A stretch of DNA of 64,000 nt from Agrypnia vestita. Taxonomy: Eukaryota; Arthropoda; Insecta; Trichoptera; Phryganeidae. Each line of letters starts with the position of its first letter. Position 1 is the first letter of the stretch. The notes beneath the pieces were generated by a model. The model had not been told where the DNA came from and searched no databases. It saw only the letters and a program-made list of their open reading frames with translations. The position numbers and the translations under genes are program-made. Where the stretch lies: contig JADDOH010001511.1 of the NCBI GenBank assembly GCA_016648135.1, positions 84,086 to 148,085 of the forward strand, in the 5' to 3' direction. Positions 1-11,600 of this stretch are shown one piece after another.

Positions 1-3000
1 AAAAAATATGGCATTTAATGGAACTTTTTCGGGACCGCAGAATTTAAACTTATTTAGCGGGAAAACTTATTAAAAGTTAATTTATTAAGCGAGTTTCACT
101 GTAATAATAAATTCCGCCATTCAGATATGGTTGGTCAAATTTACAAATGTATTTCCGAGTTACATAGGCAACAAGATTTTATTTATGTTTATCTCAAAAC
201 TCTATAGATAGCCCCCTGTGATTTTAAGCCCCCATATTCTTACCACCCGGATGTGAGTTACTCTGTGATTACGTATTTGTTTGGTGAACTAATCTCTGTC
301 TGCTAATTATATAATTGTATAGAAAATTTATATGTATGTACTAGGAATGTAACATTTTAGAATAAAAACTAGAAAAGAATTACAAATAACGTTTATTTTT
401 ATTGTACGATAAAGAATGTATGTAATAATGCGATGATATTTGGTAACTGCTTTATATGATAAAGTTGTACGTGTAGCAATCGAGTGACACTTACATAGAT
501 ACATAGTTATACACCACAGACAACAGAATTGGTCACTCAGTTAAGGTTGCAGAGGGTTCGCATTCATCTCATCTCTTCATCCCAAGCTATTGATACAAAT
601 GAAAGTATGCAGTAGACAAATAAGGAATGTTATTTTCAGTTTGTGCAAACTATCGGTACACTCACTCATACAATTGTGTGGTCTCATTCGCACACCCCCC
701 GCATATTTAATTCCACTTCTCTAACATATACATTAACTTTACATGGCAAACTTTGCTTCTTTATGATATAAATAATATTTATCACCATCAACAATATTTT
801 TTTTACTTAATATCTAAGGAAATTGTGGTTGGAAGATAAATGTAAAATTAACAAAATATACACTGGGATGTAAGATACACCTACAGAGAATGTTGCATTA
901 TATGGGAGGACAAGTAGGAAAAATATTCATATGAAAAATAGGAAAGGAATATATAAGTTCACTTTCTTATTCATGCAACAATACATGGAAGGAGCCAAGC
1001 TGCTGTATGGATTATCAGTAATGCTCTCACTATCAATGTAATCCAGTGTACACTGCAAATTTACTTTGAATCGCGTGATAACTTTAGCTTTTAAAGTTTT
1101 TACCGCTTAAAATAGATATGTACAAGGATAAGTATGATAGATGATGATGTGTTTAAATTTATTTTCTTGTTAGAAAATGTCTTCTGCCATTGATTATAAA
1201 CCATCAGCAGTATAGTATCGTGGCCCACCCACAGGCGCATATAAATACATTTTCTTAATTACAAGCATTATCAGATAACATTATTATAGGAATATAAAAT
1301 CATGTAAAAGCAATGATAAGTCTATTGATGACTAGACGTGTTGTATTGAATTTATATTAGCCTCTTGGGAGTATGTTGAAATTCATTAAACAACATTTTT
1401 TTTATTTTAAATTATATAAAAATTGGGAAAAAAGCATTTGAAAATTTTCATAGTGAATGAGAGATATGAAGGCAATATACATTTTCATTTACTTAATAGT
1501 CAAATACAAACAATAGTATCCTACTTTCTTTACTAGACTGAGAAAACATTAATCTTGATATTGATAAAATTAAGTATGATTATAATTTAAAGTTCCTGAA
1601 TGCTTTCATAAAAAACAAAGTTATATTTGTTTGCGAAATATTGTTTTCCCATGGAATAAATTTTTAAACTGCTTTGAAACTTATAAAAAAACAAGAGTTT
1701 TTTTTAAATAAATACATGTTTACTTAAGAATACATTCTAAATTTCAAGTCATTTAGGATTTTTTCTTTTACAATATTTACACATCAATAAAGAAGTAGGT
1801 ACCACAAAAGCACATTTTAAACAAATTTCATTTACGTTTGTCTGAAGTAAGTTTAGAAATTGAAATACAGAATGGGTGATAAAAATATGAATAGTGTTTG
1901 GAACTAAATTACCTCAGACAAGTGGGTTTTGTATAACAATGAAAGCAAACTATTTCTACTGCATCATGTCTTACACGGAGTGCATCTCTAGTCACACTTT
2001 ATATTTAAAAGGATTCAACATGATTGTATTATCTTAAATCAGTTACAAACAATCTATTATATTTTTTACAAACAATACAACATTTATAAATACACGCAAG
2101 CCATCTACGCTATAAAACCATTGTTTGGATCCTCATCAGTGCCCGTTTCCGAGCCATTTCCATAGAAGATTTTACCTTAATATCATTCAATTTTAAAATA
2201 TTTACACATTCTATACATAACGAAAACAAACATGGGCTTCAGAAATAAATACTAACATGTAATTGTAACACAATTTATATTGTGGTCAAAATTGCTTTTG
2301 CCACTAGGATACTTAATTTAAATAATTTGGTTAAATAAATAAACCCTTCTCCGCATCATATACTATCCCTATCACATGTGACACAATCTACAAAGGAATT
2401 TTGTGCACTAGATATCTATTTTTTACAAGCTGATATGATTTATGCATTGGAGAGTCTTACTTTTACCATATTATATATCTATGTTTCGTATAAAATGACT
2501 TGATACATAATTATCTCAGCACTAATCATTAGATGTTGCAATCAAAAACTTGTAGAAAATGTATAGGTACAAAATTGTAAAAAAAAATTCCAATGCTTTT
2601 AATTAATTTACAATAAGGAAAGTTCATAAATGCACACACATTCTCAGCAATTTATAGTCTCCATATAAACGTAAACATTGAGAGAATATTAATAACATGT
2701 ATATCTAGATTATTGTTTAACGTTATTGTATTGAATATCATTTCACGGATTAAAGCTATGTAGACACGTGCATAGTAGTGACTAGAATATTCACCGATGT
2801 CCTGACAAGCGTACAATCTGGAGCTATCGGCGCTTATAATTAAATCATTGTCCAAATATAATACCACGATCACTGCAATGATCCATTTCAAGTGGAAAAT
2901 ACTGGATGTCTATTGTTTGCCTGTTTGTTCTGTTGTTCATTTTTAATGGAGATTGATCTTTGGGTGGCTGTGAATTAAAATCAATGCTGTCTTTTATAAT

Positions 3001-3097
3001 CACATTCTTACACACATCGATGCTGACAAAAGCATTATTATGTATGTTTCTAATATAAGAACAACCTCCTATTTATACAATATCTTATGTACAATAT
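1..3097. other. AT-rich 3' flank; possible long 3' UTR of the TMEM132-like gene
   Basis: No convincing coding region, repeat or RNA gene is visible in this stretch, which lies downstream of the minus-strand TMEM132-like gene. It may hold a long 3' UTR of that gene. Overlapping AATAAA-type signals are present on the minus strand near 391-402, and one lies on the plus strand at 361. If both are used, two genes would converge here. Such hexamers are frequent by chance in DNA this AT-rich, so the UTR reading is only inference. Confidence 0.3.
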
Positions 3098-3415
3098 TCA
3101 CGCATAAGATTCGCTTAAATTATCAAACAGGTATTCGAGTTGATGGGCTGAGTAATTTTTTATGTTTGCAATTACACAGGGTGTTGACATATTATTACCA
3201 TTCAACAAATTCTCGACATCTAGTAATTCCACCTCACAATCTGATTCTTCAATGTTGTTATTGTTGAGGAGAGCATCTTCACGGTTGTGTGATGCCAAGG
3301 AGCCGGTAGCTGTCTTGATTGGAGTAGACTGGCTGGTTCCCGATGTCTCGCTCATGAGATGCTGGTATTTAAACGTTGACAGAATCTGACGGATCTTTGC
3401 AATGATCTCCTCTAC
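3098..3415 (-). CDS. Candidate in-frame C-terminal extension of TMEM132-like protein (readthrough or alternative acceptor)
   Basis: Directly after the TGA that ends the main TMEM132-like reading frame, the same frame stays open for 105 sense codons and stops at 3098-3100. The predicted peptide starts VEEIIAKIRQIL and has a polar middle with SETSGTSQSTP, an NNNN run and an acidic patch (EESDCEVELLDVE). It ends FDNLSESYA, echoing the FHNLKESNA tail at the first stop. An AG at 3410-3411 could act as an acceptor 21 nt downstream of the main acceptor. It is also phase 0 and would replace ESNA-stop-VE by direct joining to EIIAKIRQ. The alternative is that this is untranslated 3' UTR that happens to be open. 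Confidence 0.5.
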   Translation of the reverse strand, partial: VEEIIAKIRQILSTFKYQHLMSETSGTSQSTPIKTATGSLASHNREDALLNNNNIEESDCEVELLDVENLLNGNNMSTPCVIANIKNYSAHQLEYLFDNLSESYA

Positions 3416-3430
3416 TCAGGCATTCGATTC
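3416..3430 (-). CDS. TMEM132: TMEM132-like terminal coding exon (ESNA stop)
   Basis: Only four codons and a stop: acceptor ATCCCGCAG, then GAA TCG AAT GCC TGA. It gives the C-terminus HNLK-ESNA, which as I recall is the usual end of insect family members. The stop is TGA followed by G. The same frame continues open for 105 codons, annotated separately. Confidence 0.85.
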   Translation of the reverse strand, partial: ESNA

Positions 3431-5642
3431 CTGCGGGATCATGCACGAACTATGCTCATTTATGCTGAAATTCTTCAGGTTCAAAAAACAGCATTTGAAT
3501 TTTGAATCATGAGGATTTCAATTATTTAAATTCTGTTACAGATAAATGCATCACTTCAAATAAGTAGATATTCTAATTATTTTATCATTTTTGTAACATT
3601 TCCTTAAAACATGTTATAGAAATCTGATAAAATTTTATGTTTTCTGCGTTACGTTTTCTGATTCAAATTTAATATTATATTTTACTTCAATGAATTGCCT
3701 CGTATCCCTGTGAAGGGTAATTAATTTACAAAATGATTATAATGGATATAGTTATACATATTTTTTTTACATGAAAAATTTCCTTGCAAATTGATCACTT
3801 TTAGCATTTCACTGATATAAAATATATTATATAATAATTATCACATAATTATTCCATTAAAAAAGAGATTCAACTTGAAATGTGAGCATTATACATATTC
3901 ACTTAAATACGAGTCTGTAAAAACTTCAATTAGATTGGTGAAGATACCTTGAGATTGTGAAAATAGTGCATGATTTGTTCGTAGTCCATCTCCAGATCAT
4001 CAAGTCCCAGAGATTCAACGGGAAGTTCGTCAGTGATACTCTTGTTGCTTGGACTTCCAGAGAACATTGGATTTCCAACTATGGTTGCCCTCTTCACTTC
4101 AGGACTACTTCCACGAGAGCTGACACCTAAATTGAAAAAAATATATACATATACCAATGGAATTTAACTTAAAATTATTTTCATATAAGTACAATACAAT
4201 GTTCATTGTAATTTGAAGGAACCAAAAATGATTGAATTGCATAATGAAAAAAATACTATTAATTTAATAAATAATATTTAAGTTTTTACAAATAAAAGGG
4301 ACTCTGAATTTGGGAAGGATGAAAACTAATTTTACAAAACGTAGTAAGAAATTTCACATTATTTTAGACAAGAAATGATACAATAGGTTTCTATTGTTAC
4401 CATTCTTCTCACCAGCAATCTCAACAAAATCGGTGTTGCCTGCCTCCAGTTTCTGAACTACATGACTTGGTTTTGCTCTGTACACCACTTCCGTTAAACC
4501 TTAAAAAAAATTTAAATGTTTTATGTACAGGTATTAAATATTTTGGTATAAAGATGTCTAGTTCCTCCATTAATTTTTAATATTCAGATCTTTTAATATT
4601 CATTAAACATGTATGTATCTAATTCTCAACCCTATTCTACAGTGACATATTAGTTTAATGTATAATATCAAATATCAGACATATTTAATATTTATACAAA
4701 ATAAATAAAATTAATACATATATTAAAGACATCTCCAGAAATAAAAATTTCATGTAAAAAGTTTTTTCCACAAGGAAGATGAAATTCAAATTAAGAATGT
4801 TCTTAGGTCTTCACGGCCACTCAGAATCTTCTGGTTTGTGTCTTTTGGGGTATTATGCCGTGTTATTACGACCTTTCTGGCCGACGTTTCGGATCCCATT
4901 GCAGGGTTCCTTATCAGGGCTGGTGGACCCTGCAATGGGATCCGAAACGTCAGCCAGAGAGGTCAGATATACATGTCAGAATATCTCAAAAAACTAAATG
5001 CAGAATATTCTGAATGGCCATGAAAACCTGAGAACATTGTTAGAAATTTTTTTTCCTTTTGTGAAAGCAGGTAATAAGACTTCTTTCTAATTCTTCATTT
5101 TCTTAAGGTCTTGATTTGATAAATCCACCAACTGTACTTCATTTGTTGAGTTTTTTTTTAAGAATATTCTTATATTTTCACGGCTGCTCAGAATCTTCTA
5201 GTTTGTGTCTTCTGGGATATTATGGCGTGTTTTTATGACCTTTTAGGCCGACGATTACAGGGTTATTATTATTATTAGATTACAGGCAATATATATATAT
5301 ATATATATCGATATTTTGCCAACTAGTGGGAAGGGAAAATATTCCTGTTTTATTAAGTTACGATTCCATATGGAAAAAATCTTCGACCGAATTATGTAAA
5401 TGGTAGTCAGAGGGTTACGATGTCTAGTGAGTAGGGAGGATATGGTAGAACTTCTCAACCAAGCTCAGAATTTTTTCCCTGTCTTCCTGGCAGTATGTAG
5501 TTGTGCATTGTTATGTTAGGATAATTCCACCTCTATTTGCTGTTTTTAGTCACTTTCTGGTTGTTTTGATTTAAGCGATCCAGTTTCTCACAAGAGACAT
5601 CATAATTAACAGTTTCCTGGGTTTTATATATATATATATATA

Positions 5643-5692
<50 letters not shown>

Positions 5693-8600
5693 TCTTATAT
5701 GGATATATATATATATTTAATAAGAAATAAATAAATGAAATTAAGAGAAATACACAAAAATCAAATAATAAAACTGAAAAATTAAATGTTGGAACCTGGA
5801 TTCGAACCACGGACCTCTGTCCTACGCGGACAGCGTGTTACTAATTTCACTATCCCAGCTACTTAATAAGTCGTCAATATTTGATAGTTATATGTCTCTC
5901 TTTGAATTATTAATTCACTTATTTATATTATTCCATTTTTTTTTTCATTTTTATTATTTGATATTTGTGTATTTATCTTAATTTCATTTATTTATTTCTT
6001 ATTAAACATTATGGGACTCACTTCCATAAATAAATGAAAAATATAAATAACATATATACGTAACTCAATTTCGGCCAAATTGTCACTTGGTCATTTTTTC
6101 CTTTCCTCCGCCGATATGTATTTAAAAAAAAACTTTTCTTTTACTACAAATAAACAAAAACTTTCTGGTACCCCTAATACTTGCCCACATTCAACAGCTA
6201 TAACTCGATAAATCTTGATGTCTTGAAAAATCAAAGAAATTTTGACACGCATTGATTGAAAGATGGTATTAAACAATGGTATATAGATTTTTCATCAGCG
6301 CCGCCATCAATCGTTAAACATGGTTACTTATCATGCTTGTATATGAATTTTGCTATCAAAAATAATACTTAAGTTTTTCTACTCGAGTATCTTTTTCGCA
6401 GCAAGCAAATGCAAGTGCCTAGAAAAGCAATACACCATTGAATGATGTACTGCTTTTATAATATTTATAATGTAACAGAAAACACAATGTAGGTATCTAT
6501 ATTTGTAAAGAGAATCATTGAGTAAATTAAAAAAGTATAATACACAAGACACTACCTGCAGCATTTTTTGGGGAAACTTATAGAGAAAATGTAATAAGTA
6601 GCAGCAATATTATTATCCAAAATATAATTTATAATTAAATCTCTTATTACCTATTCCTGAATCTCTCATCAAATCTGGGCTGTGTAGTGTTGGAGCCTCT
6701 TCCTTCTTGGACATATTTTCCTTTTCACAATGTACATCGGCATTTAGACAACCTCTGTTGGTTATTTCTCCTGTCAATTGAACATCTTCATCAAATTCAA
6801 ACATTCCGGAACATTCCTCTTTAGTGAGGTTGTCCACCAAGTTTATGTTTCCTAAACCCGGCAAGTGCTCAATATTCCCATTGTTGATGTTGCCATTGGA
6901 GTTTAGCTGGTACGCTGCTGCTTCATCCGCTAGATTTTTGTCACGATGCATTCTGCAATTAATAACAGTAACTTAGTTCATAATTGTGTTAGAAGGGGAA
7001 GGCAAATTAAGGCAAGTACCTACACACATATAGTAATGATAAAATTCATAATTGCCATTGCTTTAAAATTAATATAATTGTTGGGAAGGTTCGTAGGTCG
7101 ATGGAATGAAAGAGCGATTGGTATTTAATGTTTATTCCTTGACCGGTTAGGCTCCGGGAGCAAAAAAATATACAGGTTACAGTGTATACATAAGTTAATT
7201 ATCAATCACAAAATAAAATAGTAAAAAGTCGAAAGTATAAAAAAGATCGGACAAAGAGAAATGTACCACAGATATGAGACGCGGACCAAAAGGTTTTCTA
7301 AACAACGACCGGGCGGTACTTGCGACGAGTCCAGACTGGTGCATGGCGTCATCTAATCCGATTCCCTTTGTTCGCATTTGTTTACATAACCGGCGATGTC
7401 TCCGCCGCAGACGTTGTTTATGTTAACCTAATAAAAAAGGGTCCCCGCTCGTAGGCAGGTAGGTAAATGGCGTGGGCCAGCTGGGTGCCGCTACATAATT
7501 ATAATATGATCAATGACAATTGTCCATCAATTGAAGAAAAAATAATATTCAATACCTTGGAATCATAATAGACCTTAAGTGGAAAAAACAAATAATTGAT
7601 CTTACCGACAAAATTAAAAAAAACTGCCTATATATTTTTGAGACTCAGAAATATCCTTATCAATGAAAAATTATAAAATAATATATTACGCTTTTGTTCA
7701 ATCCCAATTACAGTACGGTATTATTGGATGGGGAGGGGCATATAAAACCACTATATCAAAATTAGAAAGTACACAAAAAATGAGAATCAAAATAATTCTA
7801 AAGAAAAAAAATGACTACCCAGGTGCCCAACTACATAAAGAACTAGCTGTTCGTACCCGGTGTTGCAAGGGTGAAGGATTAAGTTGAAAATAAATTTGTG
7901 GGGGGAAACAAAGGTTCGATTTCGAGGAAAGGGTAAAAGGAGAGGGAGGAAATGTCATCTATGCTACCCGCCGGGTGCAAAAGAATGAGTTTGCAAATTT
8001 TGAGTCCGATCGGTCGAACGGTATAAATTTGCATTGAAAATATATCATCTTGGTAAAAAAAGAGGGTACACCAATTTTCAAGATGGTATATGTCATAAAG
8101 TAGATACTCCGAGCTGAAATTGTCTCGATATAAATTTATAAACGGTATAAATTTGCATCGAAAATATATCATCTTGGTAAAAAAAGAGGGTACACCAATT
8201 TTCAAGATGGTGTATGTCATAAAGTAGATACTCCGAGCTGAAATTGTCTCGAATATCTATGAAGGTGCTAAACAGAATAGAACCTAGGTGTGAACCTTGC
8301 GGGACCCCAGATGTGACATCATACTCGTTTGATAGATGACCATTAACGTCTGTCTGAAAGATATGAGCGCAGCCATTCCAATGCTCTAGACATCATTGTT
8401 TGACTATACCATACCATACATCATTTTGACTAAATTTCTACAATAATATCTCACGATCAACCATATCATAGGCCTTGCTAAAGTCGGTGTATAGTGTGTG
8501 TAAATTCTGGCCCTTATTTAAAGAGTCGAGTAAAGAGTTAATATAAATATATAGGTTGGTGGTCGTAGACCTACTGCCAAAAAACTCATGTTGCTTAGTA

Positions 8601-11600
8601 GTGATTATATTTTTGAAGGCGAACGTCAATTGTGGGAGAACTATTTTCTCTAGAAGTTTAGCTATCGAAGATTGGATACATATTGGCCTATAATTAATTA
8701 CTCACACTAGATTTGTCACCAGATTTATGAATAGGGGTGCTGCACAAAGGTTAGAAATTAGATTCTGAGCATGCAAAATTCAAAAGTCGTAATAAAAATA
8801 AAATATTTGCTGTGAAATAAACTAACTTCCTTGGGTAATAAAGTTCCACTAATAGTTAATTACCTAGAATAAACCCCTCGTGTCTAGTTGAGCAGGTAGT
8901 GACCTGTTGCAAAAAAATAAAGTTGAGTTATTGTCAGTCGGATACGAGTGTTTATAGCAAAGTGGTGTGTTTATGTTTTTAAATTTTGTTATGGAATTTT
9001 GAAATGGAATCGATAAACTTAGGTAACTTTTTTTTAATATAATCTACATTTTTGTTCAATTAATATTCTACAAAGCCAAGATTTGTTTTTAACAAAATAT
9101 CGTAAATTTTTTCTGCATTCCTTAGACTGGGATTGACCTGTAGGTATTGATTCTAAATATTGTAAACTATTGTTCTATAATTATTAAACATAAACAAAAG
9201 TAACAAAACAATTTAATTTCACTTAATTCAACATAAAAACAACGTAAAAAAACTATGCCATTTTTTGAGACATAAAATGTGACCTCTAAAATCCTTGGCT
9301 ACAGATTTAAAATTAATCGGAGTGCACGTCGGTACTTCGTCACGTACGGTCAGAATTTATTTATTTTCCAGCTCGCGGATTACCAAGGAAAAAACAGTTT
9401 GGAGTATGGTTAAAGGAGCGAGACTTTTATTAAAGAAGTAAAGCTGTTTTAAGGGCGATTAGAGAATGTAATGCTTTTAATCGGCTCGATAGAAATTTAC
9501 AAGGTATAATAAAAAAAATTTTGTTAAATGTTTGTGGACAAATACGTCGAAAGTGGATCAATTATGGACGTCATGGAGACAAGTTTAGAATTAAATAAAA
9601 AGTGTGGTTAGATGGTATAATCAAGTTTCCCACATTCCCCTTCACTTCTATTATTTATTATTATTATTTAATGTTTATTGCGGAAACTAAACTGGAACTA
9701 AAACCCGCCCCGTCCGCACCCGGCGGTAACCCCTCACCCTGTCATTCAGTACAATTTTGTATTTGCTCGGGAGCTGTGACATCTTGATTACCAATATACA
9801 CTGAACTGTCCAAAACATCCTAAACAGTCCGGGATGGTGCAAGAACAATTGCCAATGAAGTATTAAAGTTTTGCGAAGCTGAAAAAGCAAATAATGGACC
9901 GATATTACCGTCCGCCATTACGGCTTGGTTTCTTTAGTGCTGCCCGACCAAATTTCTGTTAAAGGCTACGACACCGGTATGTATTGTGTAATAAATTTTC
10001 ACCCTGGCAACTTCTGTTACGCGACAGGGACGCCCTCCCTCGCACACCAATTTATAGTGGTCGCATTCTAGAATGAGCTACTGCTGCTATTGTGAAAGAA
10101 GTCACCTATAATTCGCCAAAAAGAGCCACTAAAATAATAAAAACGTTGTTCCTCATATAAAAGTGAATGCATAAAAATGAACGAAGATAAAGCTTTGGCA
10201 TTGTACGTAGATTCTAAGATGACAAAAAACAGCATATAGAAATTCAGATCAATACGAAAGATTATAGAGCTAACAATTATGCGCCTTATGAAAAGTTGCT
10301 ACTGGCAAAAAAAAATGTTACCCACCTGATATTACAATAATCGCCTGAAATCAAACTTCAGTCCTTAATGAATCATACTATAAATAGACTGATACTATCT
10401 CAAAATGAAGTGTTAGCTCTCATTGACTGCACAAATCTAAAACTAATTATCAAATGGGGTTGTGATGGTGCTGCAGGACAAACAGACATTTTCCTCAGAA
10501 TCTAATGATGATTCATTCCTATTTTCAATATATCTTGTTCCTCTCAGATTAATAGCTCTTAAGAATTCTAAAGAAGTTAATATTTGGCAAAACCCATCGA
10601 CTTCCTCGACGAAATATTGTTGCCCTATAAAAATTATTTTTAGAAAAGAGATACAGGAGTTTGTGAAGGAAGAAATAAAAAAAAATGATGAACAAATTGC
10701 ACAAATTTAACCATATACCACTGAGATAAATAATATTGCGATAACTTGTACTCCAAAACTCTATTTGACAATGATTGATGAGAAAATTTGTAGCTGGATA
10801 AGTGATAACTCCTGGTCAGTTTTGCCACATTGGTGCGAAACCGAAAGAAATGAATGATTTATGGAAAGTTTCATCAAAACCTGTAAAAGAAGACAATTTA
10901 TCTCTTGGCACATTCAGCCTCCATGCTTGGATAAAAATTTTAGGATGCATACTACACATAGCCTATAAATTGAATATCAAAAAATGGCTAGCCGAAAACC
11001 TGAAGATAAAAAAATTGTCAAAAGGAAAAAAATAATCATTCAAGAAAGATTTAAAATAGACATGGTGTTTTTAATAGACATCCCAAAACCTGGTTTTGGG
11101 ACTTCAAATGACGTAAACATAGCAAGAAGGGTTCTTAGCAATCCTACACTAACGTCAGAAATTACCGGAGTTGATGAAACACTTATCAGAAGATATAATT
11201 TTGATTACTTTGGCATGTAGCTATGAAATTGACCCTGATAGTTTCGAAAATTATTGCAAAGCTACAGCCAAACTCTATATTGAAAAATATCCATGGTACT
11301 ATATGCAGTAAAGTCTTCACAAAATTTTAACTCACGGAGGCTTATTAATTAATTCAGAAATTTTACCCATTGGACAAATGTCAGAAGAAGCTCAAGAACG
11401 GACAATAAGGATGCTAAAAAATTTAGAGAAAATAATGCTGGAAAATATATGCTTCTAATTAGTTCAGATCCCTACATTTCAAGTAAAAGAAGAAAATCAA
11501 TAAAACAAAGCAGTTCGTTACCAAAAGAAGAACTTGAAAGAATGTTGAAAGTACCCATTTACAGTTTGGTCGAAATTTCAATCGGGTGGTTAATGCTGGG

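Noticed and set aside
5788..5865. Functional tRNA gene
   Set aside because: Imperfect stems and a second copy at 12357-12432 with the same non-tRNA flanks show it is part of a dispersed repeat.
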